40,607 nucleotides of DNA. Source: Prevotellamassilia sp. Its GTDB lineage: Bacteria; Bacteroidota; Bacteroidia; Bacteroidales; Bacteroidaceae. How positions within the stretch are numbered: position 1 is the first letter of the stretch; every line of letters starts with the position of its first letter. Made by a program: the position numbers and the translations under genes. The notes under the pieces are model-generated. The model searched no databases, had not been told where the DNA came from, and saw only the letters and a program-made list of their open reading frames with translations. Shown here one piece after another: positions 15,270-23,684 of the stretch. The stretch spans positions 1-40,607 of the forward strand of contig VSQE01000010.1 of the NCBI GenBank assembly GCA_009775705.1, given 5' to 3'.

Positions 15270-15277
15270 TATATTTG
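15270..15277 (+). promoter_or_regulatory. -7 box of the ychF promoter
   Basis: TATATTTG matches TAnnTTTG. At 20 bp upstream only TTCG is found for the -33 box. Predicted leader to ATG 15313 is about 32 nt. Confidence 0.5.
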
Positions 15278-15312
15278 CGCCTGAAAACAAATCAACGAAA
15301 ACAAGCATATCC

Positions 15313-16416
15313 ATGAGTTTACAATGTGGCATAGTCGGACTTCCCAATGTGGGCAAGTCTACACTTTTCAATTGCCTGAGCAACGCCAAGGCCCAGTCCG
15401 CCAATTTCCCTTTCTGCACCATCGAGCCGAACGTGGGAGTCATCACCGTTCCCGACGAACGGCTTTCGCGCCTGGCCGAACTGGTCCATCCGGGCCGTAT
15501 CGTCCCGACAACGGTGGAGATTGTCGACATTGCCGGCCTTGTGAAGGGTGCCTCCAAAGGCGAGGGACTGGGCAACCAGTTTCTGGGCAATATCCGGGAG
15601 ACGGATGCCATCATCCATGTGCTGCGCTGTTTTGACGACGGCAATGTGGTGCATGTGGATGGCAGTGTGGACCCCGTGCGCGACAAGGAAATCATAGACA
15701 CCGAGTTGCAGCTGAAGGATCTGGAGACGGTGGAAAACCGTATCAAGCGTGTGGAGAAGATTGCCCAGGTGGGCGGCGACAAGAACGCGAAAGTGGAGTA
15801 TGAAGTGCTTACGGCCTATCGCGAGGCCCTGTTGCAGGGCCGCAGCGCCCGCACCGTGCAGTTTGCCACAAAGGAGGAGCAGCGCGCGGCCAAGGGCCTC
15901 TTCCTGCTCACCTCGAAGCCGGTGCTCTATGTCTGCAATGTGGACGAGGCTTCGGCGGCCACCGGCAACGGGTATGTGGAGCGGGTGAGGGCCGCTGTCA
16001 GCGATGAGGGAGCCGAAGTGCTTGTGCTGGCTGCGCAGACCGAGGCCGACATCGCCGAACTGGAAACCTATGAGGAGCGGCAGATGTTCCTACAGGATGT
16101 GGGGCTGGAAGAGAGCGGATGCAACCGCCTCATCAAGACGGCCTACAGGATGCTGGAGCTGGAAACCTTCATCACCGCCGGCGAGATGGAGGTAAAGGCA
16201 TGGACCTACTGCCGCGGCTGGAAGGCTCCCCAGTGTGCGGGAGTGATCCATACGGACTTCGAGAAAGGCTTTATCCGCGCCGAGGTCATCAAGTACGAGG
16301 ACTATGTCAGGTACGGTTCCGAAGCCGCTGTGCGCGAGGCCGGTCTGCTGCACGTGGAGGGTAAGGAATATGTCGTGCAGGACGGCGACATCATGCACTT
16401 CCGTTTCAATGTTTAG
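15313..16416 (+). CDS. ychF: Redox-responsive ATPase YchF (Obg-like)
   Basis: YchF/Ola1 is a ribosome-associated P-loop ATPase linked to translation and oxidative-stress control. I start at ATG 15313 (MSLQCGIVGLPNVGKST), giving 367 residues, the family's usual length; an earlier in-frame ATG at 15265 overlaps the promoter. Visible are the P-loop GLPNVGKST (9-17), DIAGLVKGASKGEGLGNQFL (G3 and YchF-specific G2 region), and NVDE in place of the GTP-selecting NKxD, as expected for an ATPase. The C-terminal TGS domain ends with AWTYCRGWKAPQCAGVIHTDFEKGFIRAEV and HFRFNV. Confidence 0.96.
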   Translation: MSLQCGIVGLPNVGKSTLFNCLSNAKAQSANFPFCTIEPNVGVITVPDERLSRLAELVHPGRIVPTTVEIVDIAGLVKGASKGEGLGNQFLGNIRETDAIIHVLRCFDDGNVVHVDGSVDPVRDKEIIDTELQLKDLETVENRIKRVEKIAQVGGDKNAKVEYEVLTAYREALLQGRSARTVQFATKEEQRAAKGLFLLTSKPVLYVCNVDEASAATGNGYVERVRAAVSDEGAEVLVLAAQTEADIAELETYEERQMFLQDVGLEESGCNRLIKTAYRMLELETFITAGEMEVKAWTYCRGWKAPQCAGVIHTDFEKGFIRAEVIKYEDYVRYGSEAAVREAGLLHVEGKEYVVQDGDIMHFRFNV

Positions 16417-16449
16417 TTGTTTCACCTCATTCCTTTGACTCTTTCTGTC

Positions 16450-17295
16450 ATGTTAGCTTCTATTCTCTGGAATCCCGACATCATGGCCTTCAAGGCCGGT
16501 CCGTTAGAAGTGCGTTGGTACGCGCTGTTCTGGTGCATTGGCCTGGCGCTGGCCTACATCGTAGTCTATAAACTCTACCGGCGGCAGCAGATACCGCAGG
16601 AAAAGTTCGATCCCCTTTTTCTGTATTGTTTCGTTGGCATTCTGGCCGGTGCGCGGCTGGGCCACTGCCTGCTGTATGAGCCGGGCTATTTCCTGACCCA
16701 TCCCGTTGAGATGTTGCTGCCTGTGAAGATGTTGCCCGAGGGCGGATGGCGTTGCACGGGCTATATGGGGCTGGCCAGTCACGGCGGCACCCTGGGACTT
16801 ATCATCGCCCTGTGGCTGTATGTGCGTAAGACCGGGGTGAATCTGATGCGGGTGCTCGACAACATCGCTATCGCCACCCCGATAGCGGCCTGCTGCATCC
16901 GGCTGGGCAACCTGATGAACTCCGAGATCGTGGGTAAGCCCACCGGTACGGACTACGGTTTTGTGTTCGGACGGCTGGGCGAGACCTTCCCGCGTCATCC
17001 GGGACAGCTGTACGAGGCGGTGGCCTATTTCGTGTTCTTCCTTGTGGGTCTGTGGTTGTACCGTCGCCGGCCCAACCGGGTGGGTACGGGATTTTTCTTC
17101 GGTTTCTGCCTGTCCTCCATTTTCCTGTTCAGGCTCTTCGTGGAGCTATTCAAGGAAGTGCAGGAACCGTGGGAGCAGGGCATGGTGGCGGCCATCGGCC
17201 TGAATCAGGGACAGATGCTGAGCCTGCCCTTCATTGCCGTGGGGCTGTATTGTCTGCTGGGCGGCCGTCTGTGTCGCCGGTTGGGTGAGAAGTAA
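16450..17295 (+). CDS. lgt: Prolipoprotein diacylglyceryl transferase (Lgt)
   Basis: Lgt moves diacylglycerol from phosphatidylglycerol to the lipobox cysteine of prolipoproteins, in the inner membrane. From ATG 16450 the product has 281 residues; an upstream TTG at 16417, directly after the ychF stop, is a less likely start. About seven membrane segments are present. Signatures are RWYALFWCIGLALAY, YCFVGILAGARLGHCLLYEP, GLASHGGTLG (catalytic His), IRLGNLMNSEIVGKPT (the Lgt signature; the first Arg/Gly position reads I-R) and RHPGQLYEAVAYF. It probably shares a transcript with ychF. Confidence 0.95.
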   Translation: MLASILWNPDIMAFKAGPLEVRWYALFWCIGLALAYIVVYKLYRRQQIPQEKFDPLFLYCFVGILAGARLGHCLLYEPGYFLTHPVEMLLPVKMLPEGGWRCTGYMGLASHGGTLGLIIALWLYVRKTGVNLMRVLDNIAIATPIAACCIRLGNLMNSEIVGKPTGTDYGFVFGRLGETFPRHPGQLYEAVAYFVFFLVGLWLYRRRPNRVGTGFFFGFCLSSIFLFRLFVELFKEVQEPWEQGMVAAIGLNQGQMLSLPFIAVGLYCLLGGRLCRRLGEK

Positions 17296-17302
17296 CCATT
17301 AT

Positions 17303-17355
17303 AATTAGGAATTAGCAATTAAAAATTCATCATTACTAATTGCTAATTCCTAATT
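17303..17355. terminator. AT-rich perfect 19 bp inverted repeat after lgt
   Basis: Arms 17303-17321 and 17337-17355 are exact reverse complements around a 15-base loop. The composition (repeats of AATTAG and CTAATT) is unlike the GC-rich neighbours. It lies 8 bp after the lgt stop. It may act as a terminator without a long T-tract, but it also resembles AT-rich palindromic repeats scattered in Bacteroidales intergenic DNA. Confidence 0.6.
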
Positions 17356-17420
17356 AATTTAACGTATTTCCAGAAAGTTTAACTTGAAGGTTTTTCGGAA
17401 AAACTCCGGAAAGGGACCTA

Positions 17421-17502
17421 TTTTTCACAACATAGTATCTTTTTTGAACAAGATAGGACCTTTTTTAAAAAAGATCGGATGTTTTTTTCACGTTAAGCGC
17501 CG
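17421..17502. repeat. Four phased T-tract units inside element copy 2
   Basis: Units begin at 17421, 17440, 17461 and 17482, the same 19/21/21 bp phasing as in copy 1. T-tract lengths of 5-7 are kept although the bases between them vary. Confidence 0.65.
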
Positions 17503-17550
17503 AAAAAAACCGCCCATTAGGCGGCTTTTCAGGGTTGTTCTGCTTTGCTG
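17503..17550 (-). ncRNA. Candidate ~48-nt small RNA, copy 2
   Basis: Predicted to start near 17550 from the promoter at 17554-17585 and to end in the U-tract copied from seven A (17503-17509). The core hairpin CCGCC / GGCGG with loop CATTA is identical to copy 1; one outer G:C pair is lost. The first ~25 nt differ at only three or four positions. In this location the hairpin would also terminate the convergent lgt and phosphatase messages. Confidence 0.4.
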
Positions 17551-17553
17551 GTG

Positions 17554-17585
17554 CAAATATACTACATCCGCGGGCGAAAAGCAAA
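17554..17585 (-). promoter_or_regulatory. Bacteroidales promoter in element copy 2
   Basis: Minus strand: TTTG (17585-17582), 20 bp spacer, TATATTTG (17561-17554), an exact consensus match with the same spacing as copy 1. Confidence 0.65.
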
Positions 17586-17720
17586 TGTTAATTAACCTAC
17601 GTTTACATTTGGTGCGGAATGTCCGTTTTCCTTATCGACGCCAAACGTGAAACGCCGCAGTCCCATTTTTTTGTTGGGAGTATAGGTCAAAATTCATTTA
17701 TGGTTCTTGTTCCCGCTTGC

Positions 17721-19142
17721 TTATTTCTTTTTCCAGCCTGCGGCCTTGGCTATGAACAGGGGAATGGAGATGTTGTCAATCTGACCATGGAACTGCTCTG
17801 CACCGGCACCGATGGCGAATACGGGTACGTAGCCGTTGGAGTGACCGCCGCTTTGCCAGCCAATAAGGGCGCATTGGGCCATGATGTCGCGGGCGGCATC
17901 GGCCAAAGCATCCATGGAGGCATAGAGTGACTTCTTGTCCTCGGCCCCGCCTGTCTGCATGCGCTCGAAAGCAGCTTTAAGGCGGGCTTCCTGCTTTTTG
18001 GACAGGTTGACACCTCCGCCGAAGAAGCCCCAGTTCTCCTTTAGGTCCTTCCGGATAATCTCCCAGGAGAGTTTTTCGCCTTTTTTGGCATGGAGTTCTT
18101 TCACGTGTGCGCTGTAGGCTTCGGCACTCATGCGCTGATAGCGGAGCACATCGGTATGAAGTTCATAGGAGCCGCGGCCCAGTACGATGCCGCCGGTTTC
18201 GTGGTCGGCGGTGACAACGATAAGCGTTTCATCGGGATGCTGTACATAGAACTCGTAGGCTACACGGACGGCTTCGTCCATGTCGATAAGTTCCTTGAAA
18301 ACGGTGGCCGCATCGTTGCTGTGGCAGGCCCAGTCGATTTTTCCGCCTTCTACCATGAGGAAGAAGCCGTCCTTTTGCTGTTGTGTCAGAAATCTGATGC
18401 CTGCGCGGGTCACTTCGGAGAGGGTCATGTCCGTCTTGGAGCGGTCAATGGCGTAAGGAAGGGAGTTGCGCTGACGCTTGCTGGCTTCTTCCGTTTGCAG
18501 CAGGAGCATCTTGTCGGCCTTGGACGTGCGGCGTTGGAAGTCTTTGTAGCCACGGGCGATGGTATAGCCGGCCTGGATGCATTGTTCGTAGAGGGAAAGT
18601 GCGGTAGTGTCCGCCTTGTCGGTTGGGTTGAGAAAATCGGATCCGGCATAGAAGTCGAAACCGGCCTTGGGAAGGTCCTGGCCGATGGCATAGTAGGAGC
18701 CGCGACCACCCTGATGGGCGTAGAAGGCGGCGGGAGTGGCATGGTCAATGCTGACGCTGGTGCTCACGCCTACTGCCGCCCCTGCCTGCTGAGCCCATAC
18801 GGCTATGCTGTTGACGGGGGACTGGAGGTCGGAAAGAACACCTATGGCGCCGTTTTTCGTTTTTTCGCCTGTGGCAAGAGCCGTGCCGGCAGCAGCGGAG
18901 TCTGTTACGCCGTTGGTGCCGGAATAGGTGGTGACGAAGGCTGAGTAGGGAAACTGCGTGAAGCAGAGAGGAGTGATGCCGATGCGGCCTTCAAGGGCAG
19001 CGAGATAGGTTTGGGTGCCGTTCACCTGGTTGGCTCCCATGCCGTCGCCGATGAAGTAAAACACGTATTTGGCCTGTCCGTCTGCAAATGCCGCGATACT
19101 GGCAAATGCGAAGAGGCAAAGCGTAAGGATTTTGTTGAACAT
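17721..19142 (-). CDS. Alkaline phosphatase (PhoA family)
   Basis: This exported metal-dependent phosphomonoesterase has 473 residues with a signal peptide (about 4-20, AFA then DGQ). Catalytic features are GDGMG (32-36, Zn/Mg Asp), the nucleophile Ser82 in TDSAAAGTALATG, DHATPAAFYAH, the metal-binding MVEGGKIDWACHSND, and ADHETGGIVLG. It frees phosphate from extracellular or periplasmic organophosphates. It follows the LTA-synthase-like gene by 116 bp on the same strand. No Pho-box is recognised. Gene name phoA/phoB usage varies in Bacteroidota, so none is assigned. Confidence 0.93.
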   Translation of the reverse strand: MFNKILTLCLFAFASIAAFADGQAKYVFYFIGDGMGANQVNGTQTYLAALEGRIGITPLCFTQFPYSAFVTTYSGTNGVTDSAAAGTALATGEKTKNGAIGVLSDLQSPVNSIAVWAQQAGAAVGVSTSVSIDHATPAAFYAHQGGRGSYYAIGQDLPKAGFDFYAGSDFLNPTDKADTTALSLYEQCIQAGYTIARGYKDFQRRTSKADKMLLLQTEEASKRQRNSLPYAIDRSKTDMTLSEVTRAGIRFLTQQQKDGFFLMVEGGKIDWACHSNDAATVFKELIDMDEAVRVAYEFYVQHPDETLIVVTADHETGGIVLGRGSYELHTDVLRYQRMSAEAYSAHVKELHAKKGEKLSWEIIRKDLKENWGFFGGGVNLSKKQEARLKAAFERMQTGGAEDKKSLYASMDALADAARDIMAQCALIGWQSGGHSNGYVPVFAIGAGAEQFHGQIDNISIPLFIAKAAGWKKK

Positions 19143-19258
19143 AATGCGGTTTAGAATTTATAGGTTTGTTTGTGATGATTCCAGATGGAAAAGCCACGTT
19201 TTTTCGTGTGGTCGTAGCCGGGGAAACAAATGGAAAGATTCTTGGGGGAGGGGGTGTG

Positions 19259-21091
19259 TCAGCGGGCTCCCAAGTCATCGTAGGCCGTTTGCAGGAAGGC
19301 TTTGAGCCGCCGGGTACGTTCCGGTCCGGGCTGCGGCCCGTCGGTCAGCGGCCGCAGGGTGGCGAGGTCGATGATGGTGTGGCCTGTAGTATCGACAAAG
19401 GTGGCACCGCCGCTCCAGGTATGTATGGCACAGGGATAACGGTAGTTGGCGCTCGTCACGTCGCGGCTGAAACGGAACTCCCCGTGAGGCAGGCCCAATT
19501 GCCCCAGCAGGGTGGCGGGCAGGTCTGTCTGGTTGCAGATGAGGTCGATGGTGCGCGGTTCGCTGATGGCGCCGCCGGCCCAGATCATGGGGATGTGGCA
19601 GGTGCGGATGTCGGCCTCGGTCAGGCCGGCGGGGTAGTGGATGCCGTGATCGGGCAGGAAAATGACCAGCGTGTTCTCCCACAAGGCGGGGCGGGCACGC
19701 AGGCGGTGCATGAAGCGGCCTATGCAGGCGTCGAGGTAGGCCATGGCGTTGGCCTGTTCGTCATCGGGGATACGGTGGTAGGGGACGGTCCACGGTTCGT
19801 GGCTGGCCAGTGTGAGGAAAGCGATGTGCCACGGGCCGGTCTGTTTTTTGGCGCTTACCATGTCGTAGAGGCGGTCGAAGACAATGCTGTCCGTGACACC
19901 CCAGGCATGGGTGTGGCGTACGGTGGCGGGAAAATCGTCATCGCCGTAGGTACGTTCGTAGCCTGTGGACATGAGGTAGGAATTCATGTTGGTGAAATTC
20001 TTGTCGCCTCCGTAAAGGAATTCCGTGGAGTAGCCGGCACGGCGCAGCGAGGCGGCCACTGATGGCAACGTGCGCGACTTGGCGGGAAGTTTCATCACGC
20101 TCACATCGGGAAACGACGGGTAGCCGCTGAAGGTGCAGAGCGTGCCGCGGTCGGTGCGGAAGGAATTGGCGTAACAGCGGCTGAAGGCGACTCCTTCCCG
20201 TGCCAGACGGTTGAGCGACGGTGTGACGCAGGGCTTTCCGCCGAAGGCCTCGACGAAGGTGGCACCGCATCCCTCCATCAGGACAATCAGGACGTTGGGG
20301 CGCGGGGTGCGCAGCAGAGGGAGAGGCGAGATGGAAACGGTATCGTACTGCATGGAGGCGAAAAGACGGGCGCGTTCCTCCTCGGGGAAAAAATCGCAGC
20401 GGGCGGCGAAGTCCTCGGTCTTGCGCAGGGAGTAGATGAGCGAGAAAGCCGGATTCACGGCGGAATGGTTCAGGAACTGCTTGTCGCTGTAATAGACCAT
20501 CCCGACATTGGCCGTTGAGCGGCCCACGCCGCCGCGGATGAAGAGAAACAGCATCCCGCCCGAGAGCAGGAGCAGCAATGTGGCGGCCGGCCGGCGGCGG
20601 CAGACGGGGAAACGGACGGGGGCCGCTGCCCTGAACAGGAACGCCAGCGTGGAGGCCGTGAGCAGGAAGGCGGCACAGACGGTGGCCATATAGAGCGGGG
20701 TGACGCTCCGGACGGCTCCGCGCGGATGGTCCAGATAGTTGAACACCGTTCCGTCAAGTTTGAAGTCCCAGAAGGAGTAAAGGCAGGTGTCGGCCGTGAA
20801 GATCAGGGCCAGCAGAACGGAGAGGATGCCCGTATACAGGAAGTGCGCTTTTCTCAGATTGTGGGCCGGCAGCCATACGCCGATCAGTACGGCTATCCAA
20901 GGCAGGGCCGTGATATAGGCCGCCGTGGCCAGGTCGAGGGGCAGGCCGTGGAAGAGCACGGCCAGATAGTCGGCAGGGACGATATTCCGGCTCTTCGGTT
21001 CGTTGAAGAGGATGAAGAGCGGTTTGGCCAGAAGGAAAATTCCTACCAGCAGCAGGAAAAGCCGGAGCAGATAACTGAAACGTTGTCGCAT
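19259..21091 (-). CDS. LTA-synthase-like sulfatase-fold membrane protein
   Basis: This inner-membrane phosphotransferase or sulfatase-type hydrolase has 610 residues. The N-terminus holds about five membrane segments (about 8-28, 45-75, 85-100, 133-155 and 170-187); the periplasmic catalytic domain (about 265-560) has the alkaline-phosphatase superfamily site: Glu273 in VLMEGCG, nucleophile Thr313 in SFRTDRGT and metal ligands in FLPDHG (Asp481, His482). Homologues of this type transfer phosphoglycerol or phosphoethanolamine from phospholipid to an envelope polymer; the acceptor in a Gram-negative Bacteroidales cell is unknown. The ORF ends 34 bp from the MsbA-like gene, which precedes it on the same strand. 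Confidence 0.85.
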   Translation of the reverse strand: MRQRFSYLLRLFLLLVGIFLLAKPLFILFNEPKSRNIVPADYLAVLFHGLPLDLATAAYITALPWIAVLIGVWLPAHNLRKAHFLYTGILSVLLALIFTADTCLYSFWDFKLDGTVFNYLDHPRGAVRSVTPLYMATVCAAFLLTASTLAFLFRAAAPVRFPVCRRRPAATLLLLLSGGMLFLFIRGGVGRSTANVGMVYYSDKQFLNHSAVNPAFSLIYSLRKTEDFAARCDFFPEEERARLFASMQYDTVSISPLPLLRTPRPNVLIVLMEGCGATFVEAFGGKPCVTPSLNRLAREGVAFSRCYANSFRTDRGTLCTFSGYPSFPDVSVMKLPAKSRTLPSVAASLRRAGYSTEFLYGGDKNFTNMNSYLMSTGYERTYGDDDFPATVRHTHAWGVTDSIVFDRLYDMVSAKKQTGPWHIAFLTLASHEPWTVPYHRIPDDEQANAMAYLDACIGRFMHRLRARPALWENTLVIFLPDHGIHYPAGLTEADIRTCHIPMIWAGGAISEPRTIDLICNQTDLPATLLGQLGLPHGEFRFSRDVTSANYRYPCAIHTWSGGATFVDTTGHTIIDLATLRPLTDGPQPGPERTRRLKAFLQTAYDDLGAR

Positions 21092-21124
21092 GGTTTTCGG
21101 TAAAAACAGGATGGGGGGGAAGGC

Positions 21125-22960
21125 TCAGAGCTGTTGCATGTCGTTGAGCCGTTTGTAGTAGCCTCCGCGCGCCAGCAGTTGCTCGTGCGTTCCACGTTCG
21201 ACAATGCGTCCTTCGTAAAGAACACAGATCTCGTCGGCATTGCGGATGGTGGAGAGGCGGTGGGCGATGGCGATGGTGGTGCGCGTCTTCATCAGGCGTT
21301 CCAGAGCCTCCTGCACCAGCCGTTCGCTTTCGGTGTCGAGGGCGGAGGTGGCTTCGTCAAGGATAAGGATGGCGGGATTTTTCAGGATGGCGCGGGCAAT
21401 GGAGATGCGTTGCCGTTGTCCGCCGGAAAGCCGGCAGCCGCGGTCGCCCACTTTGGTGTTGTAGCCAGCCTCGCTTTCCATGATGAAGTCGTGGGCGTTG
21501 GCGATGCGTGCTGCGGCTATGACTTCCTCCATCGTGGCATGCTCCACGCCGAAGGCGATGTTGTTGAAGAACGTGTCGTTGAAGAGAATGGCTTCCTGGT
21601 TGACGTTGCCGATGAGTCCGCGCAGATCGGAGATGTAGATGTCCTTTACGTCCGTACCGTCGATGCGTATCTCGCCGCCGGTGACATCGTGGTAGCGAGG
21701 CAGCAGGTCAACCAGTGTGGACTTTCCCGAACCGCTCTGGCCCACCAGGGCGATGGTCTGTCCGCGCCGCACGGTAAGGTTCACGCCGCGCAGCACCTCG
21801 GTCTTTCCGTTATAGCTGAAAGAGATGTCCTTGAACTCGATTTTGTCTTTGAGCGAGTCAAGATGCTGCGGGTGTTCGCTGTCGCGGATAGGATTGGGAG
21901 CGTTCAGAATCTTGTTCACGCGTTCAACGGACGCCATGCCTTTGGGAATGTTGTAGGAGGCGCGCGACAGGTCTTTCAACGGCTGGATGATGCTGTAGAG
22001 AATCACCATGTAGAAGATGAAGGTGGGCGCGTCGATGGGAGAGTGGGCGGAGAAGATAAGGGTGCCGCCGTACCAGAGCACCAGCACGATGAGGCAGGTG
22101 CCGAGGAACTCGCTCACGGGATGGGCCGAGGCCTGACGGATGGCCACCTTGTTCGAGGCCTGACGGAATTCGTCGGTACACTCGTCGAAACGCCGGCACA
22201 TCTTGTGCTCGGCGGTGAAGGCCTTGACAATGCGCATGCCGCCCAGTGTCTCTTCGAGCTGCGACATCGTCTCGCTCCATTTGTTCTGCGCATCGAGCGA
22301 CTGACGTTTCAGTTTGCGGCCGATGCTGCCCATCACCCATGCCATCAGCGGCAGCACGATGACGGTGAAGAGTGTGAGCTGCCAGCTCGTATAGATAAGG
22401 ACTCCGAAATAGCAGACCAGCAGGATGGGATTCTTGATGAGCATGTCGAGCGATCCGGTGATGGAGTTTTCTATCTCGCCCACGTCACCGCTCATGCGGG
22501 CGATGATGTCTCCCTTCCGCTCGTCCGAGAAGAAGGATAGAGGCAGGGAGATGATCTTGTGGTAGACACTGGTGCGGATGTCGCGGACGATGCCGGTGCG
22601 CATCGGAACCATGATTCCCACCGAGGCGAAGTAGCATCCGGTTTTCAGCAGCGTGGCCACCACGAGGAAAATGCCTATGAAAAGCAGCGTTGTCGAGGCG
22701 CCGTAGGTGTCCATGATCTCAGTGGTGAACCAGTAGAGATTGTTGACGAGGATGTCCTTCGCGCTCATGCCGTCGGCGCCCCAGGGGATGAACTCGTAGC
22801 GGTTCTGGTCGATGCCGAAGAGCAATTGCAGCATGGGTATGAGTGAGATGAAGGAAAAGACATTCAGTACCGCAGACAGTAGGTTGAACATCAGCGAGCC
22901 GATCATATATTTCTTGTAGGGCATGATGTAACGGTACATCACTCGGAAAAACTCTTTCAT
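21125..22960 (-). CDS. ABC exporter, MsbA-like (fused permease and ATPase)
   Basis: This half-transporter works as a homodimer, probably flipping lipid A-core or another lipid across the inner membrane. In 611 residues, six membrane helices occupy about 20-325 with an unusually long first periplasmic loop (about 45-95). The ATPase follows from about 370: Walker A LVGQSGSGKST, Q-loop VNQEAILFN, signature CRLSGGQRQRISIARA, Walker B ILILDEATSALD and the switch His in IAIAHRLSTI. It is common in Bacteroidales as an 'ABC transporter ATP-binding protein'; MsbA identity rests on overall similarity only. It lies in the argS-to-phosphatase run. Confidence 0.85.
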   Translation of the reverse strand: MKEFFRVMYRYIMPYKKYMIGSLMFNLLSAVLNVFSFISLIPMLQLLFGIDQNRYEFIPWGADGMSAKDILVNNLYWFTTEIMDTYGASTTLLFIGIFLVVATLLKTGCYFASVGIMVPMRTGIVRDIRTSVYHKIISLPLSFFSDERKGDIIARMSGDVGEIENSITGSLDMLIKNPILLVCYFGVLIYTSWQLTLFTVIVLPLMAWVMGSIGRKLKRQSLDAQNKWSETMSQLEETLGGMRIVKAFTAEHKMCRRFDECTDEFRQASNKVAIRQASAHPVSEFLGTCLIVLVLWYGGTLIFSAHSPIDAPTFIFYMVILYSIIQPLKDLSRASYNIPKGMASVERVNKILNAPNPIRDSEHPQHLDSLKDKIEFKDISFSYNGKTEVLRGVNLTVRRGQTIALVGQSGSGKSTLVDLLPRYHDVTGGEIRIDGTDVKDIYISDLRGLIGNVNQEAILFNDTFFNNIAFGVEHATMEEVIAAARIANAHDFIMESEAGYNTKVGDRGCRLSGGQRQRISIARAILKNPAILILDEATSALDTESERLVQEALERLMKTRTTIAIAHRLSTIRNADEICVLYEGRIVERGTHEQLLARGGYYKRLNDMQQL

Positions 22961-22999
22961 AAACTTTTGGGGTTGGATGGCATACTCTGTGTGTGGTTT

Positions 23000-23674
23000 T
23001 TATTTCCGGCCGAAATCCGCAGGGACTTCGCCCCATCGGCCGGTCTCCCATTTCAGGAGCGGACAGGGCGATGTATGGGTTTGCAGCCATTGTTCGGCTC
23101 TTGCTATGAGGTTGAACAGGGCTTCGGTGCGGGGAGTGCGGGGCAATTTCGTCTTGCACTTCTTCTGCTTTACCCACGAAAGGGCGTTGCGGCTGTCGCT
23201 GTATACCGTGAGTGTCAGTTTGCGGCGGTCCAGCAGTGCCAGGGCGTGTACGATGGCCAGAAACTCACCGATGTTGTTTGTGCCGTAGACGGGGCCGTAA
23301 CGGAACACTTCCTGTCCTGTCTTCAGATAGATGCCGCGGTATTCCATGGGACCTGGATTTCCCGAACAGGCGGCATCTACGGCCAGGGCGTCGGCTGTCA
23401 CCTCAAGGGGCAGGGGCAGGACGGTGTCTGTGCGGTCCGCAGGCGGGTTTTCCGGCTGTTGCGGCCGGAGCGGCGAGGGACCGGTCGCGCGGGCTTTTAC
23501 ATAAAGCGAGGGCGAGGAGTGATAGGCCTCGTATGCCTCCTCCTCGCTCCCGAAAGATTTATAGACGGCGCCGGCAAATCCCTTTACCTGATGCAGACAG
23601 TCGTCCCACGAGCGGTAAATGCCCGGCTCCACGCCGTGCCATACCACATAGTATCGGGACTTCTTTGTCGTCAT
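23000..23674 (-). CDS. Ribonuclease H with N-terminal viroplasmin domain
   Basis: It cleaves RNA in RNA:DNA hybrids. The 224 residues contain an N-terminal viroplasmin/RNase H-type hybrid-binding domain (about 6-50, YYVVWHGVEPGIYRSWDDCLHQVKGF and the aromatic motif AVYKSFGSEEEAYEAY), a linker rich in Pro and Thr, and a C-terminal RNase HI fold. Catalytic residues are the Asp in LAVDAACSGNPGP, the Glu in NNIGEFLAI, the Asp in VYSDSRNALSWV and the last Asp in PADFGRK. It begins 10 bp after the argS stop, so the two are co-transcribed. Confidence 0.9.
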   Translation of the reverse strand: MTTKKSRYYVVWHGVEPGIYRSWDDCLHQVKGFAGAVYKSFGSEEEAYEAYHSSPSLYVKARATGPSPLRPQQPENPPADRTDTVLPLPLEVTADALAVDAACSGNPGPMEYRGIYLKTGQEVFRYGPVYGTNNIGEFLAIVHALALLDRRKLTLTVYSDSRNALSWVKQKKCKTKLPRTPRTEALFNLIARAEQWLQTHTSPCPLLKWETGRWGEVPADFGRK

Positions 23675-23684
23675 GGTGCGGCTG

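Larger units (their letters stand above)
17374..17653 (-). repeat. Duplicated intergenic element, copy 2
   Basis: This is the second copy of the element at 343-622, gap-free over 280 bp. It lies between lgt (plus) and the alkaline phosphatase gene (minus), which converge on it. Promoter, short transcribed region, hairpin and phased T-tracts are all kept. The left flanks of the two copies are unrelated: homopolymers at copy 1, an AT-rich palindrome at copy 2. The right edge of similarity falls near 622/17653. No target-site duplication is evident. Confidence 0.85.
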
